Source: Gongronella butleri (taxonomy: Eukaryota; Mucoromycota; Mucoromycetes; Mucorales; Cunninghamellaceae). Taken from it: 64,000 nt of DNA. This document shows, one piece after another, positions 57,682 through 64,000 of the stretch (the stretch's first letter is position 1; each line of letters starts with the position of its first letter). The notes under the pieces were generated by a model. The model did no database searches. It was not told the DNA's origin and saw only the letters and a program-made list of their open reading frames with translations. The position numbers were made by a program, and so were the translations under genes. Location of the stretch: assembly GCA_025201375.1 (NCBI GenBank), contig JAIWZP010000007.1, positions 806,001-870,000 on the forward strand, written 5' to 3'.

Positions 57682-57751
57682 TTACAGGCCAGGATTGGAA
57701 CCCGGGTCACATACCAAAACAACATCATCAATACCACTGAGCTATTTCGAA
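57682..57751 (-). tRNA. tRNA-like sequence (likely pseudo-tRNA or SINE head)
   Basis: On the minus strand a canonical A box TAGCTCAGTGG (57,734-57,744) is followed at tRNA spacing by a near-canonical B box GGTTCCAATCC (57,692-57,702). The T arm pairs fully with one G-U (CCGGG/CCTGG), but acceptor, D and anticodon stems pair poorly and T-loop position 57 is C instead of a purine. It looks like a decayed tRNA or the promoter head of a SINE inside the hAT element. No reliable anticodon can be given. Confidence 0.4.
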
Positions 57752-57759
57752 CAATGCAC

Positions 57760-59713
57760 ATTCATTATTGTAATAATCATCATGCATATTTGGTGCACGC
57801 ATTTTTTTTATTTTTATTTTTTATTTTTTTATTTTTTATATTTTTTTGCTTGCTGCGCCTCGGGTGCCTCGAGCGGGGACGATGCAGAAGCGGGGGATGG
57901 CGAGGAGGCGTCGACCTTAATGTCAAGCATGAGCAATCCCTAAACAAAGGCCAGCCCGGCTAGGTACGTACTATCCGGCCTGGTCTTTTTTTTTTGTACG
58001 CCAAAAGTCCTCCACGCCGCCAATTCCACGCCACTGCACCGCGACGCCCGTCAAACGGCCACTGGTGGCATTGACTTTGCACACGAATTGCGGCCCAAAT
58101 GATCACCACCCCTACAGTATTGTCGTAAGGGGGTAAACAGGGGGGTCAAAGTGTAAAAAGTGATAAAAAACAGAACCGGGATTCGTGATAATAAAACGGG
58201 TTGGACTTTATTTCGACTATTGGGATGCAAGGCTTTTATACTATTTGAAGCGATATCATAGCCATTTGATAAGAAATTATGATTATTGACATACGCGACA
58301 CGGGAGTGCCTTGCATCTCAAAACCCTTTTTTTTGTGCGCACTTGGCTCTCTACGTGTTTTGTCGTGCCAAGTGCTCTTCCATTATCTTGTGTTCATGAG
58401 CATCCATTATCTATGACGTGTACAGGTTTTATATGATCCATTCGCACGTCAATTGCTCATGACATTGACACGCCTCATTTTCGCGTATCGTATCTTTTTT
58501 CTTTTTTTTTTTTTTGAGTGAGGCAGTGCGGCACACTCCGCCTCACTTTGGGCCATTCAAGCCCCGCGGCCCGATTCATCGATCACCGGCCATGCACTCT
58601 TTTTTTTTATCATATCTTGTGCTGCCCGCGTTCAGTGTGCCTGACACGCGGTCGCACCTGTGTCTCTTTTCGTTCCTTGATTCCTCGGGGCTGCTTGACA
58701 ATAAGGCTACGTACTGGGCTGCTTATCTCTTTTTTTTTTTTAATCGCGCCTTTTGTCACCGTCTGGCCAATGATTCGCGATGCCTTTTTTTGTACATGTC
58801 AATGGCCACAACATGCACGTGCACCAGGTCGTGTGTGCCTGGGGAGACGGCTCCAGATGGCTGGCACCTGCATTGATTGATTTACTGTAATTTTTTTCAA
58901 CCGCCTGTTATCCGGGCAGTTCGCGCCGCAGCCGGCGCGTCAATGCATGGCTACCAGCGCTTGGCACTACAAGTATTGACTGGCAGAAAAACTCATTCGA
59001 AAGCCTAAGGCTGGCTCTTTTTATACAATATGATAGAAAAAATTGGCCCACGAATTTATCGTTGTGAAGTAAAATGAAAAAGAAAAAAAGGCAGAAAATC
59101 ACTTCCTACAGTATGAATATGATATGATATGATATGTATGTATCATACTGTAACTGTGATTTTTGAAAATGGGGATTGCATGCGATCAAATCAACGTAGC
59201 GTGGGTGGATTCATTTGATGAAGGACGGTGTAGAAAGCACAATTAATGCTTTGAGCAAAGTTTGAGTTGAATCTGGGCGATAATTCGTCAACAATCGCAA
59301 AATATGTCATTTGGCTGTGATTTGGCGCGAACGCGCGCGAAAAAAAAAATGCCTGCACCTTCTTTATTAGGCAAGTTTGCCGGGAAAATGGAATAGCCAA
59401 TTGGAGGCGTGATTGGATTGAGCGAGATTCAATCGAGCGAGAATCAAATCGAGCGAGAATCAATCGAGCGATCGAGCGATCAAGCGAGTTTTTTTTTTTT
59501 GACACACGATGATACTGTAAACATTGCGTGCAAAAGATGAAACAGATAAAAAATTGTGCAAGGAGGTGTCACAACCCCAACACACTGTATGATACGTCCA
59601 AATAATGGCGTTTTTTTGTTTCATCATCCCATTTTCCCATTCCTTTTTTTTTCTTTCTACTACCGTATCATACCAGAAAAGTCATTCACCACACGACATT
59701 GGTCTGACCTGAA
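57760..59713. other. hAT 5' region, no gene seen
   Basis: About 2 kb inside the transposon. Open frames near 58,514-58,880 overlap in different frames and show no motif. It includes an AT-rich T-run (57,804-57,847), a GATAT microsatellite near 59,120, and a third ATCGAG array at 59,411-59,488. Confidence 0.55.
59411..59488 (+). repeat. Internal ATCGAG array upstream of transposase
   Basis: Same motif as the subterminal arrays (AATCGAGCGAGAATC repeated) but 2 kb inside the left end. It could be extra transposase-binding sites acting on the promoter, or the end of an older nested element. Confidence 0.55.
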
Positions 59714-62392
59714 ATGAGCGGCGAGCGACAACACGACGAAATGGATGATATTTTCATGACCGATATCAATGACAGCCAACAGCAAGTCAATGATGATGAC
59801 GGCGTGGATAATTCACAGGTGACAATTGAAGATGATGGTGCAAGCAGCATCATAGCAACGGAGTCGGAATCCAGCAGCGCTATGAACAGCCAGCAAGACG
59901 CGTCCCAAACAAAAAGACGCCGACAACGTTCCTGGGTGCTTGTTAACGGGTGGTGTTTCCGCTGTGACGCGAGTGGTGTTCCGAATGGCACAACACATTT
60001 GAGGTGCTTGTACAAATCCTGCAAAACTGTCGTGCCGTCGAAAAATTCCAGCACTACAGGGATGTCCCGGCATCTGGAGTCTGCCCATCACATCAATTGC
60101 AACAGTGCTCCCAATACTCGCGATCCTGAGGCGCCATGCAACGCCGCCGGTAGTGCAGCCGCCATCAAGGGGTCCATCGTGTCAATGTTTGCCGGCATAA
60201 ATCGAGCCCGCGATGGTCATCCTACCACGTTTGATCCGGAAGCATTCAAAGAAATAGCACTGAATCTTGTTTTGGACTCGCATGTTCCTTTGTCTCTCAT
60301 TGAAAACAAGCATTTGCAATTGTTGCTGCAGCTGGCGATCATGGCCAATAGCCTGGCAGACGTCAAACTGCCCAGCCGCCAAACATTAAGAACATTGGTA
60401 AGCAAAAAAATGTTGTGCAAACGACTTTTTTTTCAGTGCTCTAATTTTTTTTCGTAGATTGATGCCCGGTTTGTCCACATGAAGCAGTCTATTATCCAAT
60501 ATTTGGCCCAATTCCGCAAAATATCAATCACGACCGACGGATGGACAAGCCCATCAATGCATTCATTCACATCCTACACTGCTCATTGGACCGAGCAAGG
60601 AGCAAGTCAAGACCAGTGGGTGATGCGCGAGGTACCTATAGGGTTTGAACATAGCACCGATTCGCACTCTGGCAAGAACTTGGCCTCGTTTTTCTTGCGA
60701 ATTTGCGATGAATTCCAGCTGGAAAGCAAAGTCATTAGCATCACGACTGACAATGCCTTTGCAAATGTGCGAATGATGAAGGAGTTGGAGTTGGAGACAA
60801 CGGGAAAATGGAGGTAAAAAAACTCGTTGCTCGCTCTTTTTGATTTTTAACGGCGATTTCCGTTGTTTTAGCTATCCAATCAACGCCAAGGAGGCACATG
60901 TGCCGTGCATGGCGCATGTTATCAACCTTGCCGTTCAAACATTCTTGGCGGCCGATGGCCTGGGTATCGCTGCGGTCGATGAGACTGCCAACAGCAACAG
61001 TCGGGTAGATCATCAGCAAAATGAAAATACCATGGACGGCATTGTGGACGAGAGCCCTGCGAGTGCGCTCAAAAAACTTCGAGAAGGAATTGTGCAAATA
61101 CGGTAAGATACAGTAAAAAAAAAAAAGAGGGGTTCGACGCGCAACAACGGCGAATTTGGATTTTTTGCTTATTTTTTTCTTTATACTGTAATAGCGCGAG
61201 TCCTTTACGAAAAGGGCGCTACAATCAATGCCACAAGGTGGAATACTTGGATCAGCCAGTTCGCCAACTAATAATGGACGTTCGTACAAGATGGGGATCC
61301 ACCTACGCCATGATGAAGCGCGCTATAGAGTGCCGACTGGCGATTGAGGCCATGCTGCGCCACGATCCAGGTCTTTCCAAGTACCTGTTGACGGAAGGCG
61401 AATGGGACCACATCATGACACTCAAGAACCTCCTGCGGGGCTTTGCGCGCGCAACAGCGTATGTCTCATCATCCGTGTCTTATCCTTCCATTGTGACGGT
61501 GATACCTGTTTTTAATGACCTGCTGGCCATTCTTGAACATGCATTCCGGCCCGGCCAAGACGACGGTCACGAAACGAATGATGGATCTAATGGCGGCGAC
61601 GGTCAAGCGCGGCAAAAAACCAAGATTTACCATCCCGACATAAGACACGCTGCGCACCAAGCTTGGTTGAAGCTTACAGAATATTACGAGAAGACCGATT
61701 TGACTAGTGTGTATTCCGTGGCAACAACGATCGAGCCCCGCCAACGTTTTGGGTACTGGGACGAAGATCCGTCTTGGATTGATTACGCATCTTTGTGCAA
61801 GACCAAGGTGATGGACGTTTGGCATGCGAACTATGCGCCTGGTGGCGGCGGTGCTTCAGGATCATCCACCTCATCTTCTGCAGCATCATTGGCGCCTATG
61901 GCAGCTAAAAAACGCAAGGTGATCAAAAACCTTCTGAAACGCCACCATTACCCAAAGGTTCCTGTGCCTCAAAAGGACAACCTGGAGGAATACGTGGCTG
62001 AACCACGTCCTGACATGGAGCGCGTGCCCGGTGGGGACCGAGAAAACTACCCACTTGTATTCTGGAAACAACACGCTCAACGTTGGCCACGATTGGCAAA
62101 CATGGCTCAAGATTACATAGGCATTCCGGCGACATCCACGTCCTCAGAGCGCATGTTTTCAAGAGCGCGCGTCATGATGGGAACGCCTCAGAGAAACAGA
62201 ATTTTGCCTGAAAATGCAAAAAAGCAGCTACTGGCCTCATACTGGACACGATTTCTCAATGGAGATGATCTGACGGCAGCGTTGCAAAAACAACAGCGCG
62301 ACCCTTACGAACAACACATCTCCGATGATGATGAAGACTACGAGGACGCGTCGTCGTCGTCATCGGAAGATGATGATGATGCTGACGAATGA
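59714..62392 (+). CDS. hAT family transposase
   Basis: Four exons: 59714-60397, 60458-60813, 60872-61102 and 61195-62392, giving 822 residues, with all phases matching and no internal stop. A BED-type zinc finger lies at about residues 76-130 (CYS pair in RCLYKSCKTVV, His pair in MSRHLESAHH). The RNase H-like catalytic core follows: first aspartate in SITTDGWTS (D255), second in ITTDNAFANV (D326), glutamate in TSSERMFSRARVMM (E742), with the alpha-helical insertion between the second Asp and the Glu. The C-terminal hAT dimerisation region (RMFSRARVMMGTPQRNRILP) is complete, ending in an acidic Ser/Asp tail. It is likely active, since everything needed is present. Intron 3 contains a TACTGTA motif. 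Confidence 0.95.
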
Positions 62393-62561
62393 CGCTATTT
62401 TTTTTATCTTGAATTATTATACCTTAGCCCTATTTTTTTTCTTGCAGTAAATTCATGCAATATCATATTATGAATTCAATCAATAAAAAGAAAGATGGCA
62501 TGTTGCCACATAAAAAAAGTGACCGGCACAAGGTTGGCGGCAGTACTACTGTAAATAAGCC

Positions 62562-62588
62562 TACTGTACCGTACTGTACAGTACAGTA
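62562..62588 (+). repeat. Tandem five-base TACTG/TACAG units
   Basis: Reads TACTG, TACCG, TACTG, TACAG, TACAG, then TA, inside the right end of the hAT element. Same pattern as 12,866-12,887. Confidence 0.8.
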
Positions 62589-62596
62589 TGATAAAA

Positions 62597-62793
62597 ACAT
62601 ATCGAGATATCGAGATCAATCGAGATCAATCGAGATTCTCGATTGTCTCGCTCGATCCTCTCGAATTTTTTTTTTCGAGATTTATCAAGATTTCGAGCGA
62701 GATCCAAATTGATTTCAATCGAGACAATCGAGATCGCAGGCTTCTCGATTGTCTCGAATACGCTTCGAGACCATCGAGATTTCGAGCGAGACT
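62597..62793 (+). repeat. Right subterminal ATCGAG array
   Basis: About 200 bp of ATCGAGAT, ATCAATCGAG and TCTCGATTG variants in both orientations, mirroring the left array. Confidence 0.7.
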
Positions 62794-62810
62794 CTCGATA
62801 GACAACCCTA
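62794..62810 (-). repeat. hAT right terminal inverted repeat
   Basis: Read on the minus strand: TAGGGTTGTCTATCGAG. Directly followed on the plus strand by the target duplication CCAGAGCG at 62,811-62,818. Confidence 0.88.
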
Positions 62811-62818
62811 CCAGAGCG

Positions 62819-63661
62819 CGTTTTTTAGACTTTGCCGGCCTGCTGTGCTTCCAGAATTTTTTTTTACAACGTGCTTGCCCGGATGCCCGCCAATGAAACA
62901 TGGGTCATGGCATAAACTCTACAGTAGTCCAGTGTTCAAGACGGACCCGCCCGATTTTTTTTTGCACTCGAAAATGCCAAAAATCTCAGATTTGTCCTAT
63001 GATACAGTATTTTGCATTCATCTCGCCATCTGCATGGTCGACCCCGCTCAAAAATATGATAGCCGGATCGTGTTCAGCGCAAAATTCGCAACAAAAAAAA
63101 AGCTTAAAACACCAAAGTGCTACTGTATGTGTGTATGACCACTTTTGAAAATTCAGGGGGGGTCACTCAGGGGTCACACATTTCAATCTCAGAATAATTG
63201 TGGGAAATTTGGAACTCCGTATGATCAATGCATCCCAAACAGGTAACTCCGACGATTTGCTATTGGCAGACAAAATGGCAGCTCGCCCGAACTTACGAAA
63301 AATACCAAAGAGTGATGCATGAACGGCGATCGACTGAAAAAAAGTGCCTACTTTGGGTAATATTATTTTTCGCCAATTCATGTTTGACTCTTTCCGAAAA
63401 AAAATAGAAATTTTAAATGGCATGGGAATTTTATTTTTTATTTTTTGTTGCACAATTTGTGCGCTGCTGGTAGTGGATGGCGGGCTGCTGCTGCTGCTGC
63501 TGCTGCTGCCTGCAGTGAAGAAATGACCGATGCAAAATTTTCAAACTTAGAACAGTATAAAGTTACTGTAAATGATATTACAGCAGCGCGCTGCAAGTCA
63601 TCCTTCGAGCGACCCAGCCATCATTAGATGATGATGCTTTACCCCCTGTTTGTTAATATAT
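62819..63661 (+). repeat. Dispersed repeat A, copy 2
   Basis: Same orientation as 12,930-13,735 and alignable from CTTCCAGAATTTTTTTTTAC onward, with the same order of blocks. Compared with copy 1 it has at least three extra inserts, each containing TACAGTA or TACTGTA (63,002-63,011; about 63,120-63,136; about 63,550-63,585). The triplet tract here is CTG (63,486-63,512). Confidence 0.75.
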
Positions 63662-63677
63662 TATCATACATACAGTA

Positions 63678-63876
63678 CAGTAGAATGCCGCTATATCGGC
63701 AGCCTCTATATCGGTTTTGACCTTATAGCGGCGCAATTTCAGGTTTCATTTGATGACCTCAAGCGCTAGACACTGATTCGTATATCGGCATTTGGCTGGT
63801 GAACATTACAGTATAAGTACGGCAGACAAAAATTTTGATTTTGAAAATGCCGATACTGTATAGAGGCATTCTACTG
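63678..63876 (+). mobile_element. 199-bp TA-flanked inverted-repeat element (Tc1/mariner or pogo-like MITE)
   Basis: The left end is CAGTAGAATGCCGCTATA; the right end, read inward, is CAGTAGAATGCCTCTATA. A TA dinucleotide flanks each side (63,676-63,677 and 63,877-63,878), the target used by Tc1/mariner/pogo elements. It has no coding capacity, so it would be mobilised in trans. The inner sequence CTATATCGGC repeats, typical of pogo-type ends. Confidence 0.75.
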
Positions 63877-63878
63877 TA

Positions 63879-64000
63879 AATCTGCAATAAAAATCGGATG
63901 TCGACATTTCAAACATGTTGTGTTTTTTGCTTGAAAGCTTGTTGTTTGAAAAAGCTTGGTTTGACTCAAACTCAAAATAATGCAAAATTTTATGATATTT
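63879..64000. other. AT-rich window edge
   Basis: No feature seen. Confidence 0.4.

Larger units (their letters stand above)
57389..62810 (+). mobile_element. Complete hAT-type DNA transposon, 5,422 bp
   Basis: The ends are imperfect inverted repeats: left TAGGGATGACTATCGAG and, read inward from the right end, TAGGGTTGTCTATCGAG (15 of 17 match). The element is flanked by a perfect 8-bp direct duplication CCAGAGCG (57,381-57,388 and 62,811-62,818), the size hAT transposases make. Inside are dense ATCGAG arrays next to both ends, a tRNA-like sequence, about 2 kb of leader DNA without a gene, and an uninterrupted transposase gene. Perfect target duplications and an open transposase suggest a recent insertion. 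The right flank is repeat A copy 2. Confidence 0.9.

Noticed and set aside
58514..58880. Two overlapping 120-codon frames inside the hAT element
   Set aside because: Different frames of the same stretch, no motif; not supported as a second transposon gene.
57389..62810. Considered a CRISPR array because of dense short ATCGAG repeats
   Set aside because: No regular repeat-spacer structure, and the host is a eukaryote; the arrays are transposon subterminal repeats.
63486..63512. CTG-triplet tract considered as coding poly-Leu
   Set aside because: It occupies the same place as a GTG tract in repeat A copy 1, so it is part of a non-coding repeat.

Overview
The window is nuclear DNA of a fungus. 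Coding exons are GC-rich and sit in AT-rich intergenic DNA, and most genes are cut by short introns with long poly(T) or poly(A) runs; I count about 64 introns in my models. A CreA/Mig1-type repressor and a Cut8/Sts1 proteasome tether point to fungi. A coilin gene, lost in most Ascomycota and Basidiomycota, makes an early-diverging lineage such as Mucoromycota most likely. The lineage is an inference; nothing here fixes the species.

Region 1 (about 0.9-12.4 kb): a CsbD-like gene (minus), a Pro/Gln-rich single-span membrane protein, a Ser-rich small protein, the nine-exon elongation factor gene SPT6, and a large secreted orphan. Region 2 (12.4-15 kb) is repeat-rich and gene-free. Region 3 (15-29.6 kb): on the minus strand a CaMKK-type kinase, CUT8/STS1 and a MIG1/CreA gene; then ATG7 (plus, ten exons) diverging from MIG1; then the ribosomal RNA methyltransferase gene SPB1 (minus). 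Region 4 (29.6-45.5 kb): two lineage-specific proteins, a membrane-anchored ubiquitin protease, a peroxisomal hydratase-2 ending in AKL, a repeat block, SLX9 and a multi-span membrane protein. Region 5 (46-56.7 kb): secreted alkaline phosphatase, another repeat block, an F-box/leucine-rich protein, a retroelement relic, prefoldin subunit 6 and coilin. Region 6 (57.4-64 kb): a 5.4-kb hAT transposon bounded by an 8-bp target duplication, then a dispersed repeat and a small TA-flanked inverted-repeat element.

The genes are mostly unrelated housekeeping functions: transcription elongation, ribosome assembly (SPB1, SLX9), protein quality control (CUT8, USP, prefoldin, F-box), and nutrient or energy signalling (CaMKK, MIG1, ATG7). 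No operon or cluster is apparent.

The most unusual signal is the heptamer TACAGTA/TACTGTA. It recurs through the non-coding DNA, forms tandem 5-base units, and appears as extra bases when copies of one repeat are compared. It matches the scar expected when a TA-inserting element with CAG ends excises, and an element with exactly those ends lies at 63,678-63,876. Other notable points are four GC-AG introns, a tRNA-like sequence inside the hAT element, and an A-run facing a T-run inside one SPT6 intron. All exon boundaries were set by eye from splice signals and reading frame.
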